Of a stretch of 64,000 nucleotides of DNA, positions 1 to 8,633 are shown piece by piece. This DNA comes from Pseudomonas sp. MM213 (GTDB lineage Bacteria > Pseudomonadota > Gammaproteobacteria > Pseudomonadales > Pseudomonadaceae), in the NCBI RefSeq assembly GCF_020423045.1, contig NZ_CP081943.1:4836001-4900000 (forward strand), given 5' to 3'. The position numbers and the translations under genes were made by a program. The stretch's first letter is position 1; the number at the start of each line of letters is the position of its first letter. The notes beneath the pieces are model-generated. The model saw only the letters and a list, made by a program, of their open reading frames with translations, was not told the origin of the DNA and did no database searches.

Positions 1-50
1 GCCCCCGAGATCCACTGACCACACAAAAATTACCGCCACACGCAGACCTC

Positions 51-136
51 TGTAGGAGCATGGCTTGCCAGCGAAGGCGGTCTCGATATTTAGGTGAGTT
101 TCAAGGGCCTCTTCGCTGGCAAGCCATGCTCCTACA
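51..136. repeat. REPIN (inverted REP doublet)
   Basis: Two REP cores face each other: tgtaggagcatggcttgcc on the left and its reverse complement on the right, around a spacer of about 40 bp. Doublets of this kind are common between genes in fluorescens-group pseudomonads and are mobilised by RAYT transposases; none is encoded in this window. Confidence 0.9.
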
Positions 137-204
137 AGGATCGTGTAGGGGCTGATTTTTGGATCCTTGATCCGTCGCGCAGACGTAAACCCTCGTCCCG
201 GCAA

Positions 205-262
205 ATAATTTCTTTTGGTTATATAAACATTCTTAAATAGTCTTTTTAAGAATATCCGCACC
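205..262 (+). promoter_or_regulatory. Candidate promoter/activator region of oscA-sbp
   Basis: An AT-rich stretch in GC-rich surroundings holds a perfect 9-bp inverted repeat, ATTCTTAAA at 229-237 and TTTAAGAAT at 245-253. It lies about 85 bp before the oscA start. Similar ATTCyTTAA/GAAT motifs precede other sulfur genes here, so a sulfur-starvation activator such as CysB is a reasonable guess. No binding has been shown from this sequence. Confidence 0.45.
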
Positions 263-336
263 TATCTACTATTGGCCTCACGCCGCAAGCAGTGCCGCCC
301 ACTGCCAGGCAACCTCTCAGTTGAAGGAGCAGCACC

Positions 337-519
337 ATGAGCGCATCCCTACGTAGCGTTGACGGTCAAGACGAAGCCACCATCTTGCGTGAGATCCAGA
401 GCGCCCTGCGCGATCTGCGATTTGGCGCCGTGGAAATCACCGTACACAACGCTCAAGTGGTCCAGATCGAGCGTAAAGAGAAATTCCGTTTGCAGAACCC
501 GAGCACCAAGTCGAGCTAA
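337..519 (+). CDS. oscA: OscA-like small protein (DUF2292 family)
   Basis: This 60-residue cytoplasmic protein starts with ATG after the ribosome site GAAGGAG. The body (ILREIQSALRDLRFGAVEI, then VQIERKEKFRL) matches the compact DUF2292/YezD fold, and the usual family length is about 60 residues. In Pseudomonas the gene directly upstream of sbp is called oscA and has been linked to organosulfur use and to sulfur supply under chromate stress. The gene lies 69 bp before sbp in the same direction, so co-transcription with the sulfate transporter is likely. The biochemical function is unknown. Identification rests on size, sequence pattern and position. Confidence 0.8.
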   Translation: MSASLRSVDGQDEATILREIQSALRDLRFGAVEITVHNAQVVQIERKEKFRLQNPSTKSS

Positions 520-588
520 GCAACCGGCAACCGATTCCAGCACTTCATAAAAAAAGCCAACACACCAAGAATTCCAGGAGCTTTCACC

Positions 589-1602
589 ATGTCGTCGATT
601 CGTCATTTCGCTTTGGCCGCACTGGCCAGTGCCCTTTTTGCTGGTTCTGCGGTTGCCAAGGATTATGAGCTGCTCAACGTGTCGTACGACCCGACTCGTG
701 AGCTGTATCAGGATTACAACGCCGAGTTCGTCAAGTACTGGCAGAAAGACCATGCTGGCGACACCGTGAAAATCCAGCAGTCCCACGGTGGCTCGGGCAA
801 GCAGGGTCGTGCGGTGATCGACGGTCTGCGTGCCGACGTAGTGACCCTGGCCCTGGCCGGTGACATCGACGAAATCGCCAAACTCGGCAAGACCCTGCCG
901 GCGGACTGGCAGAAGCGTCTGCCGGAAGCGAGCACGCCGTACACTTCGACCATCGTGTTCCTGGTGCGTAAAGGCAACCCTAAAGGCATCAAGGACTGGG
1001 GCGACCTGATCAAGAACGACGTGTCGGTCATCACTCCAAACCCGAAAACCTCCGGCGGCGCACGCTGGAATTTCCTCGCGGCCTGGGCCTATGGCCTGAA
1101 AGCCAACGGTGGCAACGAAGCCAAGGCCAAGGAATACGTACAAACCCTGTTCAAGCACGTACCTGTGCTGGACACCGGTGCTCGCGGTTCGACCATCACT
1201 TTCGTCAACAACGGTCAGGGCGACGTGTTGCTGGCCTGGGAAAACGAAGCCTTCCTGGCGCTGAAAGAAGACGGCGGCGCCGACAAGTTCGAGATCGTCG
1301 TGCCTTCGCTGTCGATCCTGGCCGAGCCTCCAGTGGCGGTCGTCGACAAAAACGCCGAGAAAAAAGGCAACGAGCAGATCGCCGAAGCGTACCTCAAGCA
1401 CCTGTACAGCCCGGCCGGTCAGGAAATTGCCGCGAAAAACTTCTATCGTCCACGTGACAAGGACGTCTCCGCCAAATACGCCCAGCAGTTCCCGAAACTG
1501 GAACTGGTGACCATCGACAAAGACTTCGGCGGCTGGAAAACCGCGCAACCGAAATTCTTTAATGACGGTGGCGTGTTCGACCAGATTTACTCGGCGCAGT
1601 AA
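589..1602 (+). CDS. sbp: Periplasmic sulfate-binding protein
   Basis: This 337-residue protein has a Sec signal peptide of about 23 residues ending in SAVAKD and then a mature solute-binding protein. [13 protein letters not shown] and [10 protein letters not shown] are hallmark sulfate-binding segments of the Sbp/CysP family. It would deliver sulfate (and probably thiosulfate) to the CysTWA transporter encoded immediately downstream. The start follows an AGGAG site (ccaggagctttcaccATG). The order oscA-sbp-cysT-cysW-cysA is the usual pseudomonad sulfate locus, and expression is normally under CysB control during sulfate limitation. Family and role are secure. Confidence 0.95.
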   Translation: MSSIRHFALAALASALFAGSAVAKDYELLNVSYDPTRELYQDYNAEFVKYWQKDHAGDTVKIQQSHGGSGKQGRAVIDGLRADVVTLALAGDIDEIAKLGKTLPADWQKRLPEASTPYTSTIVFLVRKGNPKGIKDWGDLIKNDVSVITPNPKTSGGARWNFLAAWAYGLKANGGNEAKAKEYVQTLFKHVPVLDTGARGSTITFVNNGQGDVLLAWENEAFLALKEDGGADKFEIVVPSLSILAEPPVAVVDKNAEKKGNEQIAEAYLKHLYSPAGQEIAAKNFYRPRDKDVSAKYAQQFPKLELVTIDKDFGGWKTAQPKFFNDGGVFDQIYSAQ

Positions 1603-1648
1603 CCTGACTCAAGCCACACAACGAGCCTGATGCTTAGGCGCGTACCAA

Positions 1649-1738
1649 GTGGGAGCGGGCTTGCTCGCGAAGGCGGTGTGTCAGGCGACGTAACTGTTGA
1701 CTGATATGCCCTCTTCGCGAGCAAGCCCGCTCCCACAG
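1649..1738. repeat. REPIN between sbp and cysT
   Basis: The cores gtgggagcgggcttgctcgcg and the inverse cgcgagcaagcccgctcccac face each other. The element lies inside the sulfate operon, where its hairpin could attenuate cysTWA expression relative to the binding protein. That consequence is an inference. Confidence 0.9.
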
Positions 1739-1774
1739 GTGCGTTTAGCAGATTGCTTTCAACCAAGGACTTTT

Positions 1775-2593
1775 ATGTCGCGTCGTATCTCCCCCGTCAT
1801 ACCCGGCTTCGGGCTGACGCTGGGCTACACCTTGGTGTACCTCAGCCTGATTGTGCTCATACCACTGGCGGCGATGTTCGTGCATGCCGCTCAACTCACC
1901 TGGGATCAGTTCTGGGCGACCATCTCGGCGCCCCGCGTGCTGGCGGCGTTGAAGCTGAGTTTCGGCACCGCGCTGTACGCCGCGATCATCAACGGCATCA
2001 TCGGCACGCTGCTGGCCTGGGTGTTGGTGCGCTATACCTTCCCGGGTCGCAAGGTCATCGATGCGATGATCGATTTGCCCTTCGCATTGCCCACGGCCGT
2101 GGCCGGTATCGCGCTGACTGCGCTGTACGCGCCGAATGGTTGGGTGGGTCAGTTTGCTGCGGACCTGGGTTTCAAGATCGCGTATACCCCCCTCGGCATC
2201 ACGCTGGCGCTGACTTTTGTAACGCTTCCATTCGTAGTACGTACGGTACAGCCAGTATTGGCCGATATCCCGCGTGAAGTGGAAGAAGCAGCTGCGTGCC
2301 TGGGTGCCAAACCACTGCAGGTTTTCCGCCATATCCTGGTGCCCGCACTGCTGCCTGCCTGGTTGACCGGTTTCGCGTTGGCCTTTGCCCGCGGGGTCGG
2401 CGAGTACGGTTCGGTGATTTTCATCGCCGGCAACATGCCGATGAAAACCGAGATCCTGCCGCTGCTGATCATGGTCAAACTCGACCAGTACGATTACACC
2501 GGCGCCACCTCCATTGGTGTACTGATGCTGGTGGTTTCCTTCGTCCTGTTGCTGCTGATCAACTTGCTGCAACGCCGTATTGAAACCCCATAA
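1775..2593 (+). CDS. cysT: Sulfate ABC transporter permease CysT
   Basis: This 272-residue inner-membrane protein has about six hydrophobic helices and the permease EAA loop (EEAAACLGAKPLQVFRHI, followed by LPALLPA). It forms the sulfate/thiosulfate channel with CysW. I chose the ATG at 1775, preceded by AAGGAC, over an in-frame ATG at 1697. The earlier start would place REP DNA inside the coding region and add an N-terminus with no family counterpart. MSRRISPVIPGFGLTLGYT is the usual beginning. It is followed 12 bp later by cysW. Confidence 0.93.
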   Translation: MSRRISPVIPGFGLTLGYTLVYLSLIVLIPLAAMFVHAAQLTWDQFWATISAPRVLAALKLSFGTALYAAIINGIIGTLLAWVLVRYTFPGRKVIDAMIDLPFALPTAVAGIALTALYAPNGWVGQFAADLGFKIAYTPLGITLALTFVTLPFVVRTVQPVLADIPREVEEAAACLGAKPLQVFRHILVPALLPAWLTGFALAFARGVGEYGSVIFIAGNMPMKTEILPLLIMVKLDQYDYTGATSIGVLMLVVSFVLLLLINLLQRRIETP

Positions 2594-2605
2594 GGAGGCG
2601 CAGAA

Positions 2606-3475
2606 ATGTCCCAATCATCTATTGCTGCTGCTTCCTCGAACGCTGCCCGCCGTGGCAGTGCCACGTCACGGCGAATCCTGATCGGCCTCGGCTGGCTGGT
2701 GTTTGCCCTTTTCCTGTTGCTGCCGCTCGTGATCGTGGTGTCCCAGGGTTTGAAGAATGGTCTGGGTTCGTTCTTCACCGCGATCCTTGAACCCGACGCG
2801 CTGTCGGCGCTGAAACTCACGGTCATCGCCGTGTTGATTTCGGTCCCGCTGAACCTCGTGTTCGGCGTCAGCGCCGCGTGGTGCGTGAGCAAATACTCGT
2901 TCCGCGGTAAAAGCATTCTGGTGACCCTGATCGACCTGCCGTTCTCGGTATCGCCGGTGATCGCCGGTCTGGTCTACGTGCTGATGTTCGGCGCGCAGGG
3001 GCTGTTCGGCCCGTGGTTGCAGGATCACGATATCCAGATCGTCTTCGCCTTGCCGGGCATCGTGCTGGCGACGATTTTCGTCACCGTGCCGTTCGTGGCG
3101 CGTGAACTGATCCCGCTGATGCAGGAACAAGGCACGCAGGAAGAAGAAGCCGCGCGCCTGCTGGGCGCCAATGGCTGGCAGATGTTCTGGCACGTCACCG
3201 TGCCCAATATCAAATGGGGCCTGATCTACGGCGTGGTGCTGTGTACCGCGCGGGCGATGGGTGAGTTCGGGGCGGTGTCGGTGGTTTCCGGGCACATTCG
3301 CGGGGTGACCAACACCTTGCCGCTGCACGTCGAGATCCTCTACAACGAATACAACCACGTGGCCGCGTTCGCTGTGGCGAGCCTGTTGCTGATCCTGGCG
3401 CTCTTCATCCTGCTGCTCAAGCAGTGGAGCGAAAACCGTATTAACCGCCTGCGCGCCAGCGCCGCGGAGGAATAA
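2606..3475 (+). CDS. cysW: Sulfate ABC transporter permease CysW
   Basis: This 289-residue inner-membrane permease has several transmembrane helices and an EAA loop ([20 protein letters not shown]) that docks on CysA. The start follows AAGGAGG with good spacing. It pairs with CysT to form the sulfate translocation pathway. The C-terminal tail is rich in Arg and Ala and ends three bases before cysA, which indicates tight translational coupling in the operon. Confidence 0.94.
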   Translation: MSQSSIAAASSNAARRGSATSRRILIGLGWLVFALFLLLPLVIVVSQGLKNGLGSFFTAILEPDALSALKLTVIAVLISVPLNLVFGVSAAWCVSKYSFRGKSILVTLIDLPFSVSPVIAGLVYVLMFGAQGLFGPWLQDHDIQIVFALPGIVLATIFVTVPFVARELIPLMQEQGTQEEEAARLLGANGWQMFWHVTVPNIKWGLIYGVVLCTARAMGEFGAVSVVSGHIRGVTNTLPLHVEILYNEYNHVAAFAVASLLLILALFILLLKQWSENRINRLRASAAEE

Positions 3476-3478
3476 TTC

Positions 3479-4468
3479 ATGTCGATCGAAGTGCGTAACG
3501 TCAGCAAGAATTTCAATGCGTTCAAGGCCCTCAATGACATCAGCCTGGACATTCAAAGCGGCGAACTCGTGGCGCTGCTTGGCCCGTCGGGTTGCGGCAA
3601 GACCACGCTGCTGCGGATCATCGCCGGTCTGGAAACCCCGGATCAGGGCAACATCGTGTTCCACGGTGAAGACGTTTCCGGCCACGACGTGCGTGATCGC
3701 AACGTCGGCTTCGTGTTCCAGCATTACGCGTTGTTCCGCCACATGACGGTGTTCGACAACGTCGCGTTCGGCTTGCGCATGAAACCGAAAAACCAGCGCC
3801 CGACTGAAAGCCAGATCGCGGCGAAGGTCCACGAATTGCTGAACATGGTGCAACTGGACTGGTTGTCGGATCGCTACCCGGAACAACTCTCCGGCGGCCA
3901 GCGTCAACGTATCGCGCTGGCTCGTGCCTTGGCGGTGGAGCCGAAAGTGCTGCTGCTCGACGAACCGTTCGGTGCTCTCGACGCCAAGGTCCGCAAGGAG
4001 CTGCGTCGCTGGCTGGCACGGCTGCACGAAGACATCAACCTGACTTCCGTGTTCGTGACCCACGACCAGGAAGAGGCGATGGAAGTGGCCGACCGTATCG
4101 TGGTGATGAACAAAGGGGTGATCGAGCAGATCGGCTCACCGGGCGACGTCTACGAAAACCCGGCCAGCGATTTTGTTTATCACTTCCTCGGCGATTCCAA
4201 CCGTCTGCATCTGGGCGAAGACAAACACGTGCTGTTCCGTCCGCATGAAGTGTCGCTGTCGCGGCATGAACTGGAGGATCACCACGCGGCCGAAGTGCGC
4301 GATATCCGTCCATTGGGCGCGACAACCCGGGTGACGTTGAAGGTCGAAGGGCAGAGTGATTTGATCGAAGCGGAAGTGGTGAAGGATCACGACAGCCTGA
4401 TCGGTCTGGCGAAGGGCGAAACCTTGTTCTTCAAGCCAAAGGTCTGGCAGAAAGTCGCCAACATCTAA
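3479..4468 (+). CDS. cysA: Sulfate/thiosulfate ABC transporter ATP-binding protein CysA
   Basis: This 329-residue ATPase contains Walker [10 protein letters not shown] near residue 35, the signature LSGGQRQR, Walker [12 protein letters not shown] and the H-loop VTHDQEE. A C-terminal regulatory domain of about 90 residues (beginning near [11 protein letters not shown]) is typical of the CysA/MalK-type subfamily. It powers uptake by CysT-CysW with the Sbp binding protein. It is the last gene of the sulfate operon and is followed by a REPIN rather than a clear simple terminator. Confidence 0.95.
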   Translation: MSIEVRNVSKNFNAFKALNDISLDIQSGELVALLGPSGCGKTTLLRIIAGLETPDQGNIVFHGEDVSGHDVRDRNVGFVFQHYALFRHMTVFDNVAFGLRMKPKNQRPTESQIAAKVHELLNMVQLDWLSDRYPEQLSGGQRQRIALARALAVEPKVLLLDEPFGALDAKVRKELRRWLARLHEDINLTSVFVTHDQEEAMEVADRIVVMNKGVIEQIGSPGDVYENPASDFVYHFLGDSNRLHLGEDKHVLFRPHEVSLSRHELEDHHAAEVRDIRPLGATTRVTLKVEGQSDLIEAEVVKDHDSLIGLAKGETLFFKPKVWQKVANI

Positions 4469-4476
4469 AGCAAAAA

Positions 4477-4573
4477 CTTCGCGGGCAAGCCTCGCTCCTA
4501 CAGTGGTTGGGGTTGTACACAAATTATGTGATCGACCCAGAACCCTGTAGGAGCGAGGCTTGCCCGCGAAGGC
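4477..4573. repeat. REPIN after cysA
   Basis: Opposed cores (cgcgggcaagcctcgctcctaca and the inverse) lie between the convergent genes cysA and the Mpo1-like gene. Confidence 0.9.
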
Positions 4574-4576
4574 GTC

Positions 4577-5095
4577 TTACGCAGCAGCGCGCTTCGGATT
4601 GACCCGAACACCCCCAACCCGCGCCTCGATCTGCTCTTTCAAATCCCGTCGCATCCCCAGCAAAAACGCCAGTTCAACCACCACAAACAACGGTCCGACA
4701 ATCAACCCCGTCACATCATCGACAAACGCCGGTTTGCGTCCTTCGTAATGATGCCCGACAAACTGAATCGCCCAGCCGATCACAAACATCCCGACGCCGC
4801 TCGCCAGCCACACCAGCGTGCTTTGCTGTGCCAGCACATGACCCGCCCAAACGCACAGTCCGAGCAGCACCGTCATCAGCACGCCTAAACGCAGTTCCAG
4901 GCGCAGGTAGAACCATGCCGATGCCAGCGAGACCAGCACCGCCGGTGAAAGCCAGCCTGCGGCCCATTGCGGCCGCGACAGCAACACCGCGACAGCGACC
5001 ACAATCAGCGGAATGCCGATAAAGTGGCTGGCAATATTGCGCGGATCACGGTGGTAGGCGGCGTATTGACTGAGATGGTCAACGAGGCTTTTCAT
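4577..5095 (-). CDS. Mpo1-like (DUF962/YGL010w family) membrane protein
   Basis: This 172-residue protein begins MKSLVDHLSQYAAYHRDPRN, which is the characteristic start of the Mpo1/DUF962 family. The HxxxRN segment and the later QFVGHHYEGRKPA supply the conserved histidines expected of an Fe(II)-binding dioxygenase. Four hydrophobic helices place it in the inner membrane. Yeast Mpo1 alpha-oxidises 2-hydroxy fatty acids; the bacterial substrate is not known. I chose the ATG at 5095 because an AGGAGG site precedes it; an ATG ten codons upstream lacks one. It is divergent from the Crp/Fnr gene. Confidence 0.8.
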   Translation of the reverse strand: MKSLVDHLSQYAAYHRDPRNIASHFIGIPLIVVAVAVLLSRPQWAAGWLSPAVLVSLASAWFYLRLELRLGVLMTVLLGLCVWAGHVLAQQSTLVWLASGVGMFVIGWAIQFVGHHYEGRKPAFVDDVTGLIVGPLFVVVELAFLLGMRRDLKEQIEARVGGVRVNPKRAAA

Positions 5096-5179
5096 TGTTA
5101 TTCCTCCTGTAGGGTGATTGATCATGCCCCGGGTTCACCGCTCGCTCTGTCAGCCAGGCGACAATCTCCAGGAGTTTTC

Positions 5180-5866
5180 ATGGACATGCAGGTTTGGCGT
5201 TCGCGCCTGGAAACGGGGCAGTGGTTCAGTCATCTACCTGTTCCTCTACAGAATAGTCTGTTGGCCAGCGCCAAGGTGCGGCGCCTGGCGTCGGGGCAGC
5301 GGCTGTTCAAACGCGGCGATCCGCCGTGCGGCTTGTACGCGGTGCTCGAAGGTTCCGTTCGAATCGGCGCTGTCAGCGAGCAGGGCAAGGAAGCGTTGTT
5401 GAGCCTCGTGGAGTCACCGCACTGGTTTGGCGAAATCTGCCTGTTCGACGGCCAGCCGCGTACCCACGATGCGTTCGGCGTCGGTCAGTGCATCCTGTTG
5501 CACATCCCGCAAGCCGCGCTGCTGGCCTTGCTTGATGAGCAGCCGGTGTACTGGCGGCAACTGGCGTTGCTGATGAGCCAGAAACTGCGCCTGACTTTCA
5601 TCAACCTCGAACAGCTGAGCCTGATGCCGGCGCCTGCACGGTTGGCGCATCGCTTGCTGATGATCGCTGACGGTTACGGCGAAATCGCCCCGCCGCGGCG
5701 TGTGCTGCAACTGCCGCAGGAACAGCTGGCCTCAATGCTGTCGCTGTCACGCCAGACCACCAATCAGCTGCTCAAGGAATTGCAGGGGCAGGGGATTTTG
5801 AATTTGAAGTACGGTGAGATTGAGATTCTGGATGCTGAGCGGTTGCGGGCGTTGGCGATCTTTTAA
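5180..5866 (+). CDS. Crp/Fnr-family transcriptional regulator
   Basis: This 228-residue protein has an N-terminal cyclic-nucleotide-binding-like beta barrel (about residues 20-130, with LFKRGDPPCGLYAVLEGSV and GEICLFDGQPRTHDA) and a C-terminal winged helix (LPQEQLASMLSLSRQTTNQLLKELQ, about residues 175-210). The N-terminus lacks the cysteine cluster of Fnr, so oxygen sensing by an iron-sulfur cluster is unlikely. The ATG at 5180 follows CAGGAG; longer in-frame starts overlap the divergent gene. The effector is unknown. It is divergent from the Mpo1-like gene with about 85 bp between the starts. Confidence 0.85.
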   Translation: MDMQVWRSRLETGQWFSHLPVPLQNSLLASAKVRRLASGQRLFKRGDPPCGLYAVLEGSVRIGAVSEQGKEALLSLVESPHWFGEICLFDGQPRTHDAFGVGQCILLHIPQAALLALLDEQPVYWRQLALLMSQKLRLTFINLEQLSLMPAPARLAHRLLMIADGYGEIAPPRRVLQLPQEQLASMLSLSRQTTNQLLKELQGQGILNLKYGEIEILDAERLRALAIF

Positions 5867-5946
5867 AGCTGGCCGGCGATTGGGGGGATATCCGTTAGTT
5901 TTGTTATGGCGGCTGGTGGTTTCGCCCTTACGGCGAGTCACTTTGG

Positions 5947-5953
5947 AAAAGCC
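5947..5953. repeat. 7-bp target-site duplication, left copy
   Basis: The bases aaaagcc here recur at 7212-7218, directly outside both inverted-repeat ends of the IS element. This is the expected footprint of transposition and shows that the element inserted into repeat copy A. Confidence 0.8.
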
Positions 5954-7211
5954 TGTACGGACCGGACACATGGTTGACGGGTGTGCGGGGACATGGTGGA
6001 CACTTTTCGGCGAGCCAACTTCGCCGGGAATCCATCATGCCCTGGGACACGAGAGATACCATGAGCCTGAAAGAAGAGTTTGTTGCCTTAGCACGGCAAC
6101 CCGGCAGCAATAAACGAGAACTGTGTCGACGGTTCGGCATCAGTCCGCAAACGGCCTACAAGTGGCTCAACCGCTACGAGACACACGGTCAGTCGGGACT
6201 GCAAGAGAAGTCCCGCAGACCTGCAACCAGCCCCAAGCTGACCCCTGCTGCTTTGGAGGCCGAAGTCTTAGCCCTCAGGCAAGAACATCCCGCATGGGGC
6301 GGACGCACAATCAGCATCATCTTGAAAAAGCAGATCGCTCCCAGCACCGTCACCAATGTCCTGCGCAGGCACGGGCTGATTCAGCCTGCTCAGAATGAGC
6401 AAGAGGCCAAGCTGAGATTTGAACACGATGCGCCTAACGATCTGTGGCAGATGGATTTCAAGGGGCACTTCTCAACGCAAGAAGGCCGATGCCCCCCCTG
6501 ACTTTGTTGGACGACCACTCACGATTCAATTTGGCTATTCAGGCCTGCGATAACGAGCGCGGAGCCACGGTGAAGGAAAAGATGATTGAGGTATTCCAGC
6601 GCTTCGGATTACCAGCACGCATCAATGTTGATAACGGCCCGCCATGGGGCTCACCGCGCAACCCAGGTGAAATCACAGAGCTGAGTATCTGGCTGATTCG
6701 TTTAGGAATCCGGATCAGCTTCAGCCGCCCTTACCATCCCCAAACCAATGGGAAGATCGAGCGCTTCCACCGTTCACTCAAAGCCGAAGTGCTTGAGGGG
6801 CGTCAATTTTCCACGGTCAAGGAGGCTCAATCCGCGTTTGATCGATGGCGGGAGGTTTATAACCTGCAACGGCCTCATCAAGCGTTGAACTATCAAGTGC
6901 CGATGGACCGGTATCGCTCTAGCCCCTGGGCTTATCCGCAGCAACTATCGGAGTTTGAATACGGGCCGGACGATGTGTTGGCCAAGGTTTATCACAGCCG
7001 ATTTCGCTTTCAGAAACGCTATTTCAGCATCGCCAAGGGCTTGGTTGGGCAGCACATCGCAATACGGCCCAACCCTGAAAGAAATGGACTCTTTGACGTC
7101 TACTTCTGCCATCACTTCCTAAGAACGTTCGACGTGAGCAAACCTGACTATGGGTCATAATGTGTCAACCATGTCCCCGCACATGTGTCCACCATGTGTC
7201 CGGTCCGTACA
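5954..7211 (+). mobile_element. IS481-family insertion sequence, 1258 bp
   Basis: The ends are long imperfect inverted repeats. The left begins TGTACGGACCGGACACATGG and the right is its inverse ending at 7211, with similarity extending to about 50 bp (the ggacatggt-gac blocks occur in alternating order). The element carries one transposase reading frame that is broken by a -1 shift. It is bounded by the 7-bp direct duplication aaaagcc. Both ends and the duplication are intact, so insertion was probably recent. Confidence 0.88.
6037..7160 (+). pseudogene. IS481-family transposase, reading frame shifted at 6492-6501
   Basis: The first segment (6037-6501) encodes MPWDTRDTMSLKEEFVALA, a helix-turn-helix (RELCRRFGISPQTAYKWLNR) and the first catalytic Asp region LWQMDFKGHF. 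The second segment, in the -1 frame and running to 7160, supplies NVDNGPPWG (second Asp) and YHPQTNGKIERFHRSLKAE (catalytic Glu). Together these are a complete DDE rve-type transposase of about 373 residues. The break is at a run of seven C followed at once by TGA. This could be an inactivating one-base loss or a programmed -1 slip (C CCC CCC then stop). Most IS481 elements use a single frame, so mutation is the default reading. Confidence 0.8.
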
Positions 7212-7218
7212 AAAAGCC
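7212..7218. repeat. 7-bp target-site duplication, right copy
   Basis: The second copy of aaaagcc lies immediately outside the right inverted repeat and matches 5947-5953. Confidence 0.8.
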
Positions 7219-7512
7219 CCAAAGTAACCAAAGCGCTCTTGCCCCTTTCGTTCGGTGCCTCGCTAATGCTCGGCATGCCCTCGCTCCGGTCCTGCTCCGT
7301 GGGCCCGCCGCGATCGGCCATCCTTGGCCGTGCGCGGCTAACCCGGCATCCATGCCGGGTTGCCCACTGCGCAGAACCTGCGCTCGGCCTCTCGAGGGGG
7401 CGACCACCGCCACAGCCGCCGAGGCGGCCTGAAAGCCGACCTGGCTCTTCGGTCGTGTGCACACTCCTGCACTGTGGTGGCCGCACTAATTTTGGTTTTT
7501 TGCACATTCCCC

Positions 7513-7602
7513 TGTAGGAGCCGGCTTGCTGGCGATGGCGTCCTTTCAGGCGATAGATGTGTCGACTGACCCACCGCTATCGCCAGCAAGCCGGCTCCTA
7601 CA
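7513..7602. repeat. REPIN
   Basis: Cores tgtaggagccggcttgctgg and inverse. The spacer resembles that of the REPIN at 14304-14396, so the two belong to the same subfamily. The stretch 7403-7512 just before it holds no gene that I can support. Confidence 0.88.
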
Positions 7603-7629
7603 ATGGATTGGGTTCACACGATTCAAAAT

Positions 7630-7732
7630 TGTAGGAGCTGGCTTGCCGGCGATGGGCGTCAACGATAACGCGTGCTGCCTGAATGAACGCGTTGTCCGGT
7701 CGTTTTTCGCGGGCAAGCCTCGCTCCTACAGG
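7630..7732. repeat. REPIN with unlike arms
   Basis: The left core is tgtaggagctggcttgccgg and the right core cgcgggcaagcctcgctcct. The arms belong to different core variants, so this may be a hybrid of two elements. Confidence 0.8.
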
Positions 7733-7804
7733 GAATCGCGTTTTCTTTTGCTTCTCATCACTCATTAGGCCGAGCGTTAGCTCGCCTTCCGCTTTTGATC
7801 TGAG

Positions 7805-8036
7805 CGCCCCCTCGAGAGGCCGAGTGGAGGTTCTGCGCAGTGGGCAACCCGGCATGGATGCCGGGTTAGCCGCCCCCGGCCATGGATGGCCGATGGCGGC
7901 GGGCCCACGGAGCAGGACCGGAGCGAGGGTATGCCGAGCCTAGGCGAGGCACCGAACGAAAGGGGCAAGAGCGCTTTGGTTACTTTCGCGCTTTTCGAAA
8001 GTGACTCGCCGTAAGGGCGAAACCAATAGCCGCCAT
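7805..8036. repeat. Large GC-rich dispersed repeat, copy B (inverted relative to copy A)
   Basis: The reverse complement of this stretch matches repeat copy A through almost its whole length, including the ctctcgagggggcg end and the cgcccttacggcgagtcact end. Copies A and B therefore form a large inverted pair around two REPINs. The short stem (ctttcgcgcttttcgaaag) is intact here and undisrupted by any IS. Confidence 0.8.
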
Positions 8037-8150
8037 CACCGCAGAAACGGATATGTACCCCAAACCACAAACCCAACCCGCCGGTCACAGTAAAGGTGGG
8101 CTTTGTCCGCGAAGGCGCCTAGCCTGTGACGACGACAATCGAGGTGTGCC

Positions 8151-8510
8151 ATGCGTGTGCTGTTAGTGGAAGACGAGCCGGAGACCGCCAAACTCCTGGC
8201 CAACGGCCTGAGCGAAGCGAGTTACTCGGTGGATGTGGCGCTCAACGGCATGGACGGCCGTCGCTTCATCGAGACCGGTGAATACGAGCTGATCATTCTT
8301 GACGTCATGCTACCGGGGTTGAACGGCTGGCAATTGCAGCAACAGATCCGCAAGCTCGGCGAGACACCAGTGCTGTTTCTCACCACCAAGGATGGCATTG
8401 AAGATCGCCTGCGCGGGTTGGAGCTGCATGAGGACGATTATCTGCTCAAACCGTTTGCCGTGAGCGAGTTGGTGGCGCGGGTGCGCAAGTTGGTGCGGCG
8501 TAATCGTTGA
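8151..8510 (+). CDS. Stand-alone response-regulator receiver domain (OmpR/CopR-like, no output domain)
   Basis: This 119-residue protein is a full CheY-like receiver: the acidic pair in VEDEPE, the phospho-acceptor Asp in IILDVMLPGLNGW, the Thr in LFLTTKDG and the Lys in YLLKPFAVSEL. It ends at the linker VRKLVRRNR, precisely where OmpR-class regulators continue into a winged-helix DNA-binding domain. The sequence most resembles the receivers of CopR/IrlR regulators. The truncation lies just before a REPIN and no partner histidine kinase is adjacent, so it may be a remnant or a single-domain regulator. The normally conserved GADDY is HEDDY here. Confidence 0.7.
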   Translation: MRVLLVEDEPETAKLLANGLSEASYSVDVALNGMDGRRFIETGEYELIILDVMLPGLNGWQLQQQIRKLGETPVLFLTTKDGIEDRLRGLELHEDDYLLKPFAVSELVARVRKLVRRNR

Positions 8511-8533
8511 TGGGGATGTGGTGAATTGACGGA

Positions 8534-8607
8534 CGCCTTCGCGGGCAAGCCTCGCTCCTACCCGGCCCAAGCCCTAACTTGTAGGAGCGAGGCTTGCCCG
8601 CGAAGAG
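8534..8607. repeat. REPIN
   Basis: Opposed cores with a short spacer. It follows the truncated response regulator and may mark where the rest of that gene was lost. Confidence 0.88.
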
Positions 8608-8633
8608 GCCGAAACAGGCAGCACAAATTCACA

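Larger units (their letters stand above)
5906..7402. repeat. Large GC-rich dispersed repeat, copy A, interrupted by an IS element
   Basis: The left part is 5906-5953 and the right part 7212-7402. Joined, they match the reverse complement of 7805-8036 closely, with shared blocks such as tttcgcccttacggcgagtc, aaagtaaccaaagcgctctt and the palindrome aacccggcatccatgccggg. The pre-insertion sequence contains a short stem (ctttggaaaagccccaaag). It resembles the large intergenic repeat classes reported for P. fluorescens genomes. It is not protein coding. Confidence 0.8.

Noticed and set aside
349..1548. Long open frame of 399 codons antisense to sbp
   Set aside because: It is a codon-usage shadow of the high-GC sbp gene: no ribosome site, no family features, and the sense gene is certain.
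2666..4063. 465-codon antisense frame over cysW and cysA
   Set aside because: It is rich in His, Gln and Arg with no domain, as expected for an antisense shadow of two secure transporter genes.
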